DNA of 35,194 bases from an uncultured archaeon (lineage in GTDB: Archaea > EX4484-52 > LFW-46), in assembly GCA_902384675.1 (NCBI GenBank), contig CABMCT010000011.1, positions 1 to 35,194 of the forward strand, written 5' to 3'. Below are positions 1-8,067 of this stretch, in pieces; position 1 is the stretch's first letter; each line of letters starts with the position of its first letter. The position numbers and the translations under genes are program-made. Under the pieces are notes generated by a model. The model did not search any database and had not been told where the DNA came from. It saw nothing but the letters and a program-made list of their open reading frames with translations.

Positions 1-2
1 CA

Positions 3-143
3 ATACTGAACTGGAGAAAGAACCAGACGCGCGAATCATTGAAAGGCTCATACTGGCAGCCTCACAAGTTTGCGGAGTTCAACAACAGAGTTGCGAATTA
101 TTCCGGTGCAAGATTGAGTAAGCTTGCAGAGGAGCCGGTGTAA
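3..143 (+). CDS. C-terminal end of an unidentified protein (5' truncated)
   Basis: An open frame enters from the left edge and ends at TAA 141-143, giving about 46 residues ending ...SKLAEEPV. The composition (WQPHKFAEF, basic and aromatic residues) looks like real coding sequence, and the frame runs in the same direction as the NUDIX gene 18 bases downstream, so the two may be co-transcribed. I do not recognise the family. It is too short for the ORF track because its start lies outside the window. Confidence 0.5.
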   Translation: MLNWRKNQTRESLKGSYWQPHKFAEFNNRVANYSGARLSKLAEEPV

Positions 144-161
144 ATGTTTTAGGAATCTCAT

Positions 162-599
162 ATGGCTGAAGAAAGATTCAGGATAATTTCGGGCGCATAT
201 CTGATATTGATAAAGAATAAAAAAGTGCTTCTCGCCCGCAGATACAATACCGGATACCGGGATGGCGAATGGGGCCTTCCTGCGGGGCACTTGGAAGAAA
301 ATGAAACAATAATGCATACGGCAGTGAGAGAAGCAAAAGAAGAAACAGGGGTAAAAATAGATGCAAAAGATTTGCGTCTTGTTCATATCATGCACAGAAA
401 AGAGCATGACGGACCGAGATTAAATTTATTTTTTACTGCCAAAAAATGGGTTGGCGAACCAAAAATAATGGAACCTGACAGGTGCGATAACATCGGCTTT
501 TTCGATATCAGTAACCTTCCGGAAAATACAACGCCATACGTTAGACAATCAATTGAATGCATGCTGCAAAAAATACCGTACAGCGAATACGGCTGGTAG
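162..599 (+). CDS. NUDIX hydrolase
   Basis: This 145-residue protein has a complete Nudix box: GHLEENE, seven residues, then REAKEETGV, matching GX5EX7REUXEEXGU, at about residues 47-70. The family hydrolyses nucleoside diphosphates linked to another group, with Mg2+ held by the Nudix-box glutamates. The length is that of a single-domain house-cleaning enzyme. The substrate cannot be read from the sequence; the GLPAGHLE context resembles (d)NTP or modified-nucleotide pyrophosphatases. AGGA about 9 bases before ATG 162 may serve as ribosome binding site. It is followed closely by the DGC-type gene on the same strand. Confidence 0.9.
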   Translation: MAEERFRIISGAYLILIKNKKVLLARRYNTGYRDGEWGLPAGHLEENETIMHTAVREAKEETGVKIDAKDLRLVHIMHRKEHDGPRLNLFFTAKKWVGEPKIMEPDRCDNIGFFDISNLPENTTPYVRQSIECMLQKIPYSEYGW

Positions 600-656
600 G
601 TATGCGCGCTGGTGAAACAATTTCATTACCGCAACCACGGATATGTTGTGATATTA

Positions 657-1031
657 ATGACTAAAAACGCATGCTGTAAAAGTGAAGAAATAGGCACTGC
701 GTATGAAACAATAAAAATAGAGAAAACAAATAACGTCTGCCCCATGTGCGAAAATTATGCGAAAAAGCAGGCATCAAAGCCGATTGCCATCATGTGCTGC
801 GAGGGGGCGTGCCTGCGTGGGGAAATCGCGAGGCGCGCAGCAAATATGCTTTGCAGTTCTATTGCACAGAATAAAACCGCGCGCATTTGTTTGGGTGGGG
901 CGTTTACAAAAGATACCGGGCAAAGAAATCTTGTGAGAAATGCAAAGAAAGTAATCGCGCTTGAAGGCTGCTTTATCAAATGTTCGTCGCGAATGATGAA
1001 AGGAGCAATCAACGACTTAAGCCAGAGGTAA
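657..1031 (+). CDS. DGC-domain-like cysteine-rich protein, N-terminal part, interrupted by a frameshift
   Basis: The reading frame encodes a Cys-rich protein with CCK, CPMC, CCEGAC and an ...LEGCFIKCSSRMM segment, like the putative zinc-binding DGC family, where the signature is usually DGC. The ORF track begins at GTG 612, but ATG 657 is preceded by GTGAT at a normal distance and is my preferred start. The frame stops at 1029-1031. The natural C-terminal continuation (KPEVIIADKLYDFD...) lies one base out of phase, so the gene carries an apparent single-base loss or a recoding event. The biochemical function of the DGC family is poorly established; zinc or redox binding is suggested only by the cysteines. 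Confidence 0.7.
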   Translation: MTKNACCKSEEIGTAYETIKIEKTNNVCPMCENYAKKQASKPIAIMCCEGACLRGEIARRAANMLCSSIAQNKTARICLGGAFTKDTGQRNLVRNAKKVIALEGCFIKCSSRMMKGAINDLSQR

Positions 1032-1150
1032 TCATCGCAGATAAACTATATGATTTTGACAGTAACCTTTTCAGGATAGATGAAATGCCAGAAAGCGAAA
1101 TTGATTCGCATGCAAAAGAAGTTGCAGAAAGTGTAGCAAAAAAGTTATGA
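1016..1150 (+). pseudogene. Out-of-frame C-terminal part of the DGC-like gene
   Basis: In the frame ending at TGA 1148-1150 the sequence reads ...LKPEVIIADKLYDFD, then RIDEMPESEIDSHAKEV and ends VAKKL. This is a coherent acidic/helical protein end with no stop and joins naturally onto the upstream fragment, where about 20 residues would otherwise be lost. The change of frame is -1 relative to the upstream ORF and must occur between roughly 1000 and 1028. There is no long homopolymer there, which makes a simple homopolymer miscall less obvious. The product would be about 164 residues if the frame were restored. Confidence 0.7.
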
Positions 1151-1160
1151 TGGTGTTTTT

Positions 1161-1421
1161 ATGGAACTGAAATTTTTCGAATCCCCGACATGCCCGGATT
1201 GCCCGGCTGCAAAGAAAAATGTCAAAGAAATTTTGGCAAAGTTCAAGCTTCTGGAAAAGCTGAAATTTTTTGACATCTCGACCGACGATGGAAGAATTGA
1301 ATCGCTGAACTGCATGGTGATGGGCTCCCCAACTCTTGTAGTGGATGAGGAAGTCATTACCAAAGATATTCTTCTGGATGCAAAGAAGCTTGAGAATGAG
1401 TTGAAAGGAAGGATTAATTAG
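1161..1421 (+). CDS. Thioredoxin/glutaredoxin-like protein, CPDC active site
   Basis: This 86-residue protein starts MELKFFESPTCPDCP. The CPDC pair near residues 11-14 sits after a first beta strand, as in thioredoxin-fold oxidoreductases, and a GSPTLVV segment near residue 54 supplies the expected cis-proline before a beta strand. The size fits the small archaeal thioredoxin/glutaredoxin-like proteins that catalyse thiol-disulfide exchange. It starts 10 bases after the end of the DGC-like frame, so the Cys-rich protein and this redox protein may be functionally linked. That link is inferred from position only. Confidence 0.85.
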   Translation: MELKFFESPTCPDCPAAKKNVKEILAKFKLLEKLKFFDISTDDGRIESLNCMVMGSPTLVVDEEVITKDILLDAKKLENELKGRIN

Positions 1422-1457
1422 AAAGACTATTAATAGAATCGCGGGGAATTAAATATC

Positions 1458-1907
1458 CTAATCCCAATAGTCCGCATTGAATTTCTCGTCCAGCTCGCGT
1501 TGAATAATTTCATCTGCGTCATTAATTGACGCAAGCATTGTTCCAATATCATACAAATCATCAGCATTGCGATTAACATCAAGTAAGCTACGTTCTGCAA
1601 AATAAAGTACTTCAAAAGATTTGGCGCTTGCTTCATCTAAAATTATAGCTACGCGCGCATTTGAGCAATCCATTTCAGAACCTATAGGTACATATTTTAA
1701 TCCATATTTCATCGACAATAATGCCGCAGGATTTGTATTTGATGGAGAATCAAGTGCCCGCCATCTTGCCTTAACTTCGTTCTCGAACAAATACGATGCA
1801 AAAAGATCGTATTTCTCCGGCGTACTCTGAAATAAATAGTCGTGATTTTCCGGTCTCCAAAATACTATTACTGCGCGGGGGGCCTTTGCATTATTTTTAC
1901 TACGCAT
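1458..1907 (-). CDS. Hypothetical protein, 149 aa
   Basis: Not recognised. The protein is soluble and mixed alpha/beta, with an N-terminal AVIVFWRPENHDY segment and an acidic C-terminus (DEIIQRELDEKFNADYWD). No signal peptide, transmembrane segment or Cys/His cluster is visible. A TTTAAATG box lies about 25 bases upstream of ATG 1907 without a clear Shine-Dalgarno, consistent with leaderless transcription. It converges on the plus-strand redox cluster, with 36 bases between the two stop codons. Confidence 0.7.
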   Translation of the reverse strand: MRSKNNAKAPRAVIVFWRPENHDYLFQSTPEKYDLFASYLFENEVKARWRALDSPSNTNPAALLSMKYGLKYVPIGSEMDCSNARVAIILDEASAKSFEVLYFAERSLLDVNRNADDLYDIGTMLASINDADEIIQRELDEKFNADYWD

Positions 1908-1945
1908 AAGATAGGACTAAATTAGAAAACATTTAAACCTATCTA

Positions 1946-2773
1946 TTACTGCTTCTTCAACACGTTCGGAATCTCGCTAATCAAATCCGATGCGAGCAGG
2001 GAATTACCGAACTTCTTATACGCCAAGTCGCCTGCTGCGCCGTTGATATGCGCTGCACATCCAGCTGCCTCAAAAGCCGGGCAGCCTTGTGCGAGAAGAG
2101 TCCCAAGAATTCCTGCCAGCGTATCGCCTGTCCCGCCTACGGTCATTCCTGCGTTTCCTGTTTTATTGAACGCGGTCCTGTTGCCGTCAGAAATTATATC
2201 AACAGGATTCTTAAGCAACACTACAGAGCCGATATTTTCTGCAGCAGTTTTGACAACCTTCTCGGCAGCACTCATCTGCTGCGGAACAGAAAGGTCCGCA
2301 AGAAGCGTGAATTCTTTTACATGAGGCGTATAGACCGCGTCCTTTACTTTGTATCCTCCGTCAACTATCGCATCCGCGTCAACCACGCAGGGTTTTTTGT
2401 ATTCCTTAATCATTTTGGCTGCAACTTTGAGGACACTGGAATTCTTCGTAATGCCGTTTCCTATGACCATTGCATCGGTTTTTTCCTGGATCTGATAAAA
2501 CAAGTACATTGCGCTTTCATTCAGGTAATCTCCTTCATAACCATAAACGATTAGGTCAGGAGAATATGACGCAACTGTTGCTGCGATGCTTTCCGGAACG
2601 AGAAGATAAACCAAATCTGCGCCTGCTCTTAGAGCGGATAATCCAACAAGTGCCGGCGAGCCGAAATAAAGCTTGCTTCCGCCGACAACAAGAACCTTGC
2701 CGTTTTCGCCCTTATGCGAGCCGGGATTTCTTTGCTTTAATGTCCTTTTTAGAAAGTTTTTGTCTACGAACAT
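1946..2773 (-). CDS. nnrD: ADP/ATP-dependent NAD(P)H-hydrate dehydratase (YjeF C-terminal domain)
   Basis: This 275-residue ribokinase-fold protein has the family marks GKVLVVGGSKLYFGSPALVG near the N-terminus and GTGDTLAGILGTLLAQG near residue 214, the latter containing the catalytic Asp. The enzyme repairs damaged NAD(P)H hydrates using ADP or ATP. Many archaea fuse it to an N-terminal epimerase (NnrE); here only the kinase-like domain is present and no epimerase is seen in the window. TATATAT centred 26 bases upstream of ATG 2773, with no Shine-Dalgarno, suggests a leaderless start. Confidence 0.9.
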   Translation of the reverse strand: MFVDKNFLKRTLKQRNPGSHKGENGKVLVVGGSKLYFGSPALVGLSALRAGADLVYLLVPESIAATVASYSPDLIVYGYEGDYLNESAMYLFYQIQEKTDAMVIGNGITKNSSVLKVAAKMIKEYKKPCVVDADAIVDGGYKVKDAVYTPHVKEFTLLADLSVPQQMSAAEKVVKTAAENIGSVVLLKNPVDIISDGNRTAFNKTGNAGMTVGGTGDTLAGILGTLLAQGCPAFEAAGCAAHINGAAGDLAYKKFGNSLLASDLISEIPNVLKKQ

Positions 2774-2935
2774 ATTCTTTATTTGTCGAAGGGAGTATAT
2801 ATCCTTTTTCTAAAAAGGCTCAGTTCGTGTTGGATTTTCGTTCGGCTGCCGCTTCAAAGCCGAAGTAAAGTTTTAGCAGGGGGTCTATTTTTGCATCAAA
2901 TAACTAGAATTTTTAAATTTTAAATTTACAAAGAT
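2774..2935. other. Intergenic spacer with promoter and two hairpins
   Basis: The spacer holds the TATATAT box (2796-2802) of the NnrD gene. It also has a perfect CCTTTTT-CT-AAAAAGG hairpin (2803-2818) and TTCGGCT...AGCCGAA (2841-2864). The second hairpin lies closer to the 3' end of the thioesterase gene and could be a transcript-end structure. No gene is seen. Confidence 0.4.
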
Positions 2936-3367
2936 TTATTCACGTTTTCGCTCCTTTGCGCGCCTCTCAAATTCCGCCTTCTCCTCTGCATTTGCAAACG
3001 ATGGCTGAGCAACCGGAACCGGTTTCCCGCTGCGGTCCACGCTCACAAATACAAACTTCGCATTGTCAACAATCTTTTTTTCGCCTGACATGACTGTCAC
3101 GCAGACGTCAAGGGAAGTCTTGCCCACATAGCAGACCTTTGCGGAAATTTCTGCAGTCTCGCCGACTTTGACCGGCGCCTTGAAAACCATATCATTTAGC
3201 GCGACAGTCACAAGGTCGTTCTGCGCGTATTTTCTTGCAGCGATAAATGCTGTCCGGTCCATATACGAGAGAAGCGCGCCTCCGAAAATATTGCCGTAAT
3301 GATTCGTGTCATTAGGGAGAACTACGATGTCCGATTTTGCTGTTCCTGCGGAAATTGGCTGAAGCAT
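2936..3367 (-). CDS. Acyl-CoA thioesterase, hotdog fold
   Basis: A protein of about 143 residues with the hotdog-fold thioesterase core: NHYGNIFGGALLSYMDRTA near the N-terminus, where Asn and Asp/Glu positions act in acyl-CoA hydrolysis, followed by the strand pattern typical of the YciA/BFIT group. It would release free CoA from acyl-CoAs in the cytosol. The ORF begins at 3373, but TTGAGGT lies directly against that ATG and six bases before the second one (3365-3367), so the second ATG is preferred. The C-terminus is strongly basic and acidic (EERKRE-type), unlike the folded core. Confidence 0.88.
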   Translation of the reverse strand: MLQPISAGTAKSDIVVLPNDTNHYGNIFGGALLSYMDRTAFIAARKYAQNDLVTVALNDMVFKAPVKVGETAEISAKVCYVGKTSLDVCVTVMSGEKKIVDNAKFVFVSVDRSGKPVPVAQPSFANAEEKAEFERRAKERKRE

Positions 3368-3484
3368 TAGCATACCTCAAGAGTTAATCTATAGTATCTT
3401 CAATGTCATCGATAAAGGGAAGAGAATTGCGGATAAACATACTGCTTATTAGCGCGCAGTATTTTTTAAAGCATTTGTCGGCGC

Positions 3485-3979
3485 TTAAGAAAGCCCGCTC
3501 AAAAGAGGCTGTAATACTTTATCAGTGTGTTTTTTGATTATCGTTGCCTGTTCCTCGAGGTCTTTAAGAAATTGCTCAATAGGATACTTTTCTAAACCTA
3601 CTTTCTCTGCATCAAGAACATAGATTGGCTGTGCGTTTAACTCGATTGGCCTAAAAACGTTGCCAAAAAAACATCGATGTCCTCTTTCGGCTTCTTCCGC
3701 CTCCTGACAATATTTGATTTGCCAATCCCGCAGTTCTTTCTGGGAGTATAGAATTCCATTCGCTTTTGGATTCTCAAGCAGAATTCGATGCAACACCAGA
3801 AGTGAGTTATTATCTACTTCAATAATATTGTACGCCGGGATGCCGACAATTATTGATGCTCCGACACGGTCAAATGTTATCTCATTTATATCTATTAACG
3901 GATTGCCATTATCGTTAATATTCCGATAGAATACGCCACCAACTCCACGTTTATCCGGAAACTCCTGAATAAGATACAT
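3485..3979 (-). CDS. Hypothetical protein, 164 aa
   Basis: Not recognised. The protein has an N-terminal beta-rich part (GGVFYRNINDNGN, then ASIIVGIPAYNIIEV) and a charged helical C-terminal part ending in LLSGLS. It has no signal peptide or membrane segment. TTTAAAAAT about 27-30 bases upstream of ATG 3979 and no Shine-Dalgarno suggest a leaderless message. It lies downstream of the EF-1 alpha/S10 operon but has its own promoter. Confidence 0.65.
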   Translation of the reverse strand: MYLIQEFPDKRGVGGVFYRNINDNGNPLIDINEITFDRVGASIIVGIPAYNIIEVDNNSLLVLHRILLENPKANGILYSQKELRDWQIKYCQEAEEAERGHRCFFGNVFRPIELNAQPIYVLDAEKVGLEKYPIEQFLKDLEEQATIIKKHTDKVLQPLLSGLS

Positions 3980-4024
3980 ATAGATTTATTATGAAAACAG
4001 ATTTTTAAAGAAAAAGAAAAGGAA

Positions 4025-4339
4025 TTATTCCTTCAGCTCGATTTCGATATTGACGCCCTCAGGAACTTCCACACGCATGATCTGGCGCAAAGCGCGCTCG
4101 TTTATGCCCACATCAATCACGCGCTTGTGTACCCGCATTTCCCAGCGCTCAAATGTCGCGGTTCCTGCGCCGGATGGGGATTTTCGTGTCACGACCTTAA
4201 GCTTTTTTGTCGGAAGCGGCATGGGCCCGGTCACAGAGGCGCCGAATTTCTGGGCAGTCTCCTTGATGCTGTGGACTAGCTCTTCCAATTTCTTGTAGTC
4301 CGTACTTGCCACTCTGATTCGTGCCACCTGCATAAACAT
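4025..4339 (-). CDS. rps10p: 30S ribosomal protein S10
   Basis: A protein of 104 residues starting MFMQVARIRVAS, with the conserved S10 segment GPMPLPTKKLKVVTRKSP and a C-terminal EVPEGVNIEIEL. S10 is part of the head of the small subunit. The ORF track extends 28 codons upstream to 4423, but that extension overlaps the end of EF-1 alpha and is hydrophobic and unlike S10, so the start is set at ATG 4337-4339 (or 4331-4333). EF-1 alpha followed by S10 is a classical archaeal arrangement; the intergenic gap here is 55 bases. Confidence 0.95.
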   Translation of the reverse strand: MFMQVARIRVASTDYKKLEELVHSIKETAQKFGASVTGPMPLPTKKLKVVTRKSPSGAGTATFERWEMRVHKRVIDVGINERALRQIMRVEVPEGVNIEIELKE

Positions 4340-4394
4340 CCCATCCCAAAAATATAAAAAAGTCCCGGCAAAAGCCAGGACACTCTCGAATAAT

Positions 4395-5678
4395 TTATTT
4401 TCCGGATTTCTTTGCCGGAACAACGTCGATTACCATACCTGCTGCAATTGTCATTCCCATGTCCCTGATTGCGAACTTTGCAAGCTGCGGGAATTCCGAC
4501 TGCTTTTCAATAACCATCGGCTTGAGCGGCTTGCATTTGATAATTGCCGCATCTCCTGCCTTTATGAAATCAGGGTGTTCAGCCTCAACAGCTCCTGATG
4601 CAGGATTCAATTTCTTGACTATCTCGGTTATTGTGCATGATACGTGCGAAGTGTGTGCATGGAACACCGGAGTATACCCCTTGGTTATAACCGAAGGGTG
4701 CTGCAGAACAATTATCTGTGCAGTAAATTCCTCAGCAACCGTAGGAGGATTATCCACGTGTCCTGCGACTTCTCCTCGCTCGATGTCGTTTCTTGCAAGG
4801 CCTCGGACATTAAAGCCGATGTTATCGCCTGCTATTGCCTGGGGAATGGATTCGTGGTGCATTTCTACCTGCTTTACATCACCGACCTTTCCTGAAGGCA
4901 TGAAAATTACCTTGTCGTTTGCCTTAAGCGTTCCTGATTCTACTCTTCCTACAGGCACTGTGCCGACACCCGTAATGGTGTAGACGTCCTGGATAGGAAT
5001 CCTGAGCGGCTTGTCTGTTGGCTTTGCAGGAACTTCCAGCTTATCAAGTGCCTCGATAAGTGTCGGTCCTGTGTACCACGACATTTTGTCGGACTTCTTT
5101 GCAATGTTGTCGCCGGTCCATGCCGAAAGCGGAATATAGTTGAACGCGTCTGTCTTGTAGCCGACTGATTTCAGGAGCTTTATTATGTCCTCCTTTGCTT
5201 TTGTATAAGCCGCCTGGTCGAAATTGGCTTCGTCCATCTTATTGATTGCGATAATAAGCTGCTTCAAACCAAGTGTCTTAATCAGGAAAACGTGCTCCTT
5301 TGTCTGTGGCATGACGCCGTCCTTTGCTCCAAGAACAAGGATTGCTGCATCAGCCTGTGACGCTCCTGTAATCATGTTCTTCACAAAGTCCCTGTGGCCC
5401 GGAGCGTCGATAACTGTAAAGTATCTGTTTGCGGTATCAAATCTCTGGTGCATGATGTCGATTGTTACGCCTCTCTCTCGCTCTTCCTTTACAGTGTCCA
5501 TTAAGAATGCGAATTTAAAGGATTCCTTTTTCAATTCTTTTGCTTTCTCTTCTATCTTTTTCATTTCCTGTTCAGGAACATTTCCTGTGTCCCATAGAAG
5601 CCTGCCTACGAGCGTTGATTTCCCCTGGTCAACGTGTCCGATTGTCACGATGTTCATGTGCGGTTTTGCTGCTGCCAT
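4395..5678 (-). CDS. tuf: Translation elongation factor 1-alpha (aEF1A)
   Basis: This 427-residue GTPase carries all G motifs in order: GHVDQGKS (P loop), [12 protein letters not shown] (switch regions), NKMD, and a SAW G5 motif, followed by the two beta-barrel domains. It delivers aminoacyl-tRNA to the ribosome as a GTP complex. Length and N-terminus are typical of archaeal EF-1 alpha. GGAGTTGA precedes the ATG. A 9-base inverted repeat brackets this ribosome binding site and reaches the A of the start codon (see the leader hairpin). S10 follows in the same operon. Confidence 0.98.
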   Translation of the reverse strand: MAAAKPHMNIVTIGHVDQGKSTLVGRLLWDTGNVPEQEMKKIEEKAKELKKESFKFAFLMDTVKEERERGVTIDIMHQRFDTANRYFTVIDAPGHRDFVKNMITGASQADAAILVLGAKDGVMPQTKEHVFLIKTLGLKQLIIAINKMDEANFDQAAYTKAKEDIIKLLKSVGYKTDAFNYIPLSAWTGDNIAKKSDKMSWYTGPTLIEALDKLEVPAKPTDKPLRIPIQDVYTITGVGTVPVGRVESGTLKANDKVIFMPSGKVGDVKQVEMHHESIPQAIAGDNIGFNVRGLARNDIERGEVAGHVDNPPTVAEEFTAQIIVLQHPSVITKGYTPVFHAHTSHVSCTITEIVKKLNPASGAVEAEHPDFIKAGDAAIIKCKPLKPMVIEKQSEFPQLAKFAIRDMGMTIAAGMVIDVVPAKKSGK

Positions 5679-5725
5679 TTTTAGTCAACTCCATCAAATA
5701 TTTGCGTTTTACTTTGGACTAAAAA
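5678..5725 (-). promoter_or_regulatory. Leader hairpin enclosing the EF-1 alpha ribosome binding site
   Basis: On the minus strand TTTTTAGTC (5725-5717) is perfectly complementary to GACTAAAAA (5686-5678). The last A of the second arm is the first base of the EF-1 alpha start codon, and GGAGTT lies in the 30-base loop next to the stem. Folding would constrain the start region. A second hairpin, TGCCAC-GTTA-GTGGCA (5729-5744), sits just upstream in the same leader. Confidence 0.45.
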
Positions 5726-5744
5726 GCTTGCCACGTTAGTGGCA

Positions 5745-5998
5745 TGATATGTTAGTCACCATTTACGTATAAACGTTCTTTATTATTCACACATTAGATT
5801 TATAAATCTATACTTTGGGTGCACAAACCGATGCAGCCACGGAATTTGAAAAATAAGCCAGATGCCACTGTTTTTACCGCATGGATTAATTCCGGACAGC
5901 TTATTTTCAAATCGCCTCTCGGCGGTTGTAAAACGCATTTTACAAGCTATTTTGGTGGTTATTTAAAACTAACTGACCATATATGTTTTAGTGATATT
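5745..5998. promoter_or_regulatory. Divergent promoter region between EF-1 alpha and the histone-fold gene
   Basis: TATA-like sequences GTTTATACG (minus sense, about 5774-5782) and a symmetric AGATTTATAAATCT (about 5796-5809) could drive EF-1 alpha with a long leader. TATTTAAAAC (about 5959-5968) lies about 33 bases before the histone-fold ATG 5999. The ORF extension from 5819 has no protein-like continuity with the histone-fold protein and is taken as non-coding. Confidence 0.5.
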
Positions 5999-6514
5999 AT
6001 GGCTCAAAAACAGGTTGAAGAAGTCAAAGAGAGCATTCAAGAAGAAGCTGTCCAAACTGTCGAAGAGGTGCCACAGGCCCCGTCTGCGGCTGTAGAAGAG
6101 GAAATAAGCGACGAATCGCTTCCATTCCCCAACGCAACAGTTGTAAGGCACATAAAAGCATATGCTCCAAACAAGATGATTTCATCCAAGGTAAAAGTAG
6201 CGCTGAATCATTTCTTGGGCGACGTCGTCAAAGTCGTTGCAAAGGACATGGGCAAGACACGGTATTCCATGATAGAGATGGACGACTTCCAGCGCGCGAC
6301 AAAACCCTACACAGTAGCCGAGGATTTGGAATTCGAGAAACAGAGAATCGTTGCCCAGCTTGAAAAGACAAAAATGGACATCGAAGGATTGATCCGCGAC
6401 TTCAACAGGAAATTCAAGATGCAGGAAGCAAACGAGTTCCATGTGATCGGAATCGAGGACGGAAAAGTTGCCGAGGTCCAAATTGAGGAAAATGGTGCCC
6501 AGAAAGAAGAATAG
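5999..6514 (+). CDS. Histone-fold protein with acidic tail and C-terminal coiled coil
   Basis: This 171-residue protein has three parts. Residues 1-40 are a Glu-rich acidic tail. Residues about 41-103 resemble a single histone fold: LPFPNATVVRHIKAYAPNK, then SSKVKVALNHFLGDVVKVVA, then MIEMDDFQRATKPY, matching helix 1, the long helix 2 and the loop/helix 3 of archaeal histones and NFYB-like proteins. Residues about 106-140 (EFEKQRIVAQLEKTKMDIEG) are predicted coiled coil. Canonical archaeal histones are about 65-70 residues without such extensions, so this is a variant. It may dimerise on DNA and tether it through the coiled coil, which is inference. The start at 5999 rather than 5819 is chosen because of TATTTAAAAC about 33 bases upstream. 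Confidence 0.7.
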   Translation: MAQKQVEEVKESIQEEAVQTVEEVPQAPSAAVEEEISDESLPFPNATVVRHIKAYAPNKMISSKVKVALNHFLGDVVKVVAKDMGKTRYSMIEMDDFQRATKPYTVAEDLEFEKQRIVAQLEKTKMDIEGLIRDFNRKFKMQEANEFHVIGIEDGKVAEVQIEENGAQKEE

Positions 6515-6524
6515 AGCGCGGACT

Positions 6525-6962
6525 TCAAATCGCTCTAAGAATTCTCAAAATAAAGTAAACAATCCCCGCCGATTTAAGCGCTTTTGCAATGGATATCACA
6601 ACAAGGAATTTTCTTGAGTCGTACTTCTCTATCCCGACGATTATCGGCGCCAAGTCCCCGACAAACGGAATCCATGGGGAAATAATAATGAATGCTTCGC
6701 CATGCTTCTGGAACCAGCCGCGGACGTTATTTTCTGTCTCCTTGCTGTGGAAATGAAAAATGCGAAGCCTCGTCAATCCGTATCTTCCGATAAAATAGCC
6801 GATAAAAGCGCCAATTATCGAGCCCGCTGTAAGGACTATAAACACGTATAATGGCAATTCCCCGGACCTCAGGAGCTCTACAATAGGCAGCTCTGTAGGA
6901 ATCGGAATTACCGAAGACAGAAGAGCAACGACAAATAGCGATAATAATCCTGCGGAATGCAT
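6525..6962 (-). CDS. VTT/DedA-type membrane protein
   Basis: This 145-residue hydrophobic protein has about four membrane segments. A PIPTELPIVELL re-entrant-like region, GSIIGAFIGYFIGRYG, and SPWIPFVGDLAPIIVG match the VTT (SNARE-associated/DedA/YqaA) pattern. Members in other organisms act as lipid scramblases or transporters; the specific substrate here is unknown. It converges on the histone-fold gene (10 bases apart) and diverges from truD across a 51-base spacer with a central TATA box. Confidence 0.75.
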   Translation of the reverse strand: MHSAGLLSLFVVALLSSVIPIPTELPIVELLRSGELPLYVFIVLTAGSIIGAFIGYFIGRYGLTRLRIFHFHSKETENNVRGWFQKHGEAFIIISPWIPFVGDLAPIIVGIEKYDSRKFLVVISIAKALKSAGIVYFILRILRAI

Positions 6963-6982
6963 AGAATAGCTTATTCTTCAAT

Positions 6983-6991
6983 TCATAAAAG
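6983..6991. promoter_or_regulatory. Central TATA-like box of a 51-base divergent promoter
   Basis: TTCATAAAAG sits in the middle of the 6963-7013 spacer, about 25 bases from ATG 6962 on the minus strand and about 27 bases from ATG 7014 on the plus strand. No Shine-Dalgarno is seen on either side, so both genes may be leaderless and share this element. Confidence 0.45.
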
Positions 6992-7013
6992 CTTTGTCGC
7001 TTCATATTCTGCT

Positions 7014-8066
7014 ATGTCTGCTCTTTCGTTCAGCTTAAAATCGCTTCCTCGTGATTTCATTGTAGAAGAAATCACTCCTGAAAAAGAGGTTCTTGCTCTT
7101 GATAAACTTTATTCTTTTGACGAAAAATCAGCGGGGAAATTTCTGCAGTTTATTCTCCAGAAAGAAAACCGCGATACATTGGAGGTTCTGGATGAAATTG
7201 CGCGCAAGCTTCATGTTACGCGAGAAACTCTTTCAATTGCAGGAATGAAGGACAAGGAAGCAATAACATCGCAATCGGCCTCTGCTTACAGGGTTAAAAA
7301 AGAGCAACTGGAGAAGATTAAAATCCGCGGCGTGAAGTTAATTCCTGTGCAGTACAGCGACAAGAAGTCCTTTCTTGGCAATTTATGGGGCAACAGATTC
7401 GAGATTACTGCACGCGATATTGATATGGAAAAGGACAGGCTAAAGGAATTCATAGAGTCGCGAATTCAGGAAATGCACGGAGTTTTCCCTAACTATTTCG
7501 GCGAGCAGCGCTTTGGGGAGGACAACAGCACGCAGAAGATTGGCAAATTGATTCTAAAAAGAGAGTTTAAAACAGCAGCATTAGAATGCACAAAACGATA
7601 TAGAGAATGTGCCACTTATCTAAAAAAGCACCCCAAAGACCACGTCGGCGCAATAAAGCAGTTGCCTATTAAGCTTCAGAAATTGTTCATTCATGCGGTG
7701 CAGGCAGAGATATTCAATTCGGCGCTTGACGAACTCGTGAATAAAGGGAAATTTGACAAGAACATTGAAATTCCACTTCCAGGATATCGGTTTTCTTCAC
7801 GCATATTCACTTCGGAGATTGACAAGATTGTCGAGGAGACTTTGAAGGAAAACGGGCTTTCGCCCGAAATGTTTCGCGTAAAAGAACTGCCCGAAATTTC
7901 CTCAGAAGGCGAACTTCGTCGCGCATTCGAGGAATTCCACGAGTTCAAAATCCTTGCGATAGAAGCGGATGAAATTCATTCAGGAAAAACAAAGGCGGTT
8001 TTGCAGTTTTCTCTGAAAAAGGGATGCTATGCGACGGTGTTTTTGGATCGGGTGTTTAAAAAGTAA
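7014..8066 (+). CDS. truD: tRNA pseudouridine-13 synthase TruD
   Basis: A protein of 350 residues with the TruD motifs GMKDKEAITSQ (containing the catalytic Asp, about residue 79) and NYFGEQRFG (about residue 161), then the TRUD insert domain. It isomerises U13 in tRNA, or related positions in archaeal RNAs. The ORF track starts at 6957, but that extension overlaps the divergent VTT gene and the TATA box. ATG 7014 gives MSALSFSLKSLPRDFIVEEI, the normal N-terminus. It is near the shorter end for archaeal TruD. Confidence 0.93.
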   Translation: MSALSFSLKSLPRDFIVEEITPEKEVLALDKLYSFDEKSAGKFLQFILQKENRDTLEVLDEIARKLHVTRETLSIAGMKDKEAITSQSASAYRVKKEQLEKIKIRGVKLIPVQYSDKKSFLGNLWGNRFEITARDIDMEKDRLKEFIESRIQEMHGVFPNYFGEQRFGEDNSTQKIGKLILKREFKTAALECTKRYRECATYLKKHPKDHVGAIKQLPIKLQKLFIHAVQAEIFNSALDELVNKGKFDKNIEIPLPGYRFSSRIFTSEIDKIVEETLKENGLSPEMFRVKELPEISSEGELRRAFEEFHEFKILAIEADEIHSGKTKAVLQFSLKKGCYATVFLDRVFKK

Positions 8067-8067
8067 T

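Noticed and set aside
5819-5998. N-terminal extension of the histone-fold protein
   Set aside because: The 60 extra codons cover a promoter-like region and end at TATTTAAAAC about 33 bases before ATG 5999; they look non-coding.
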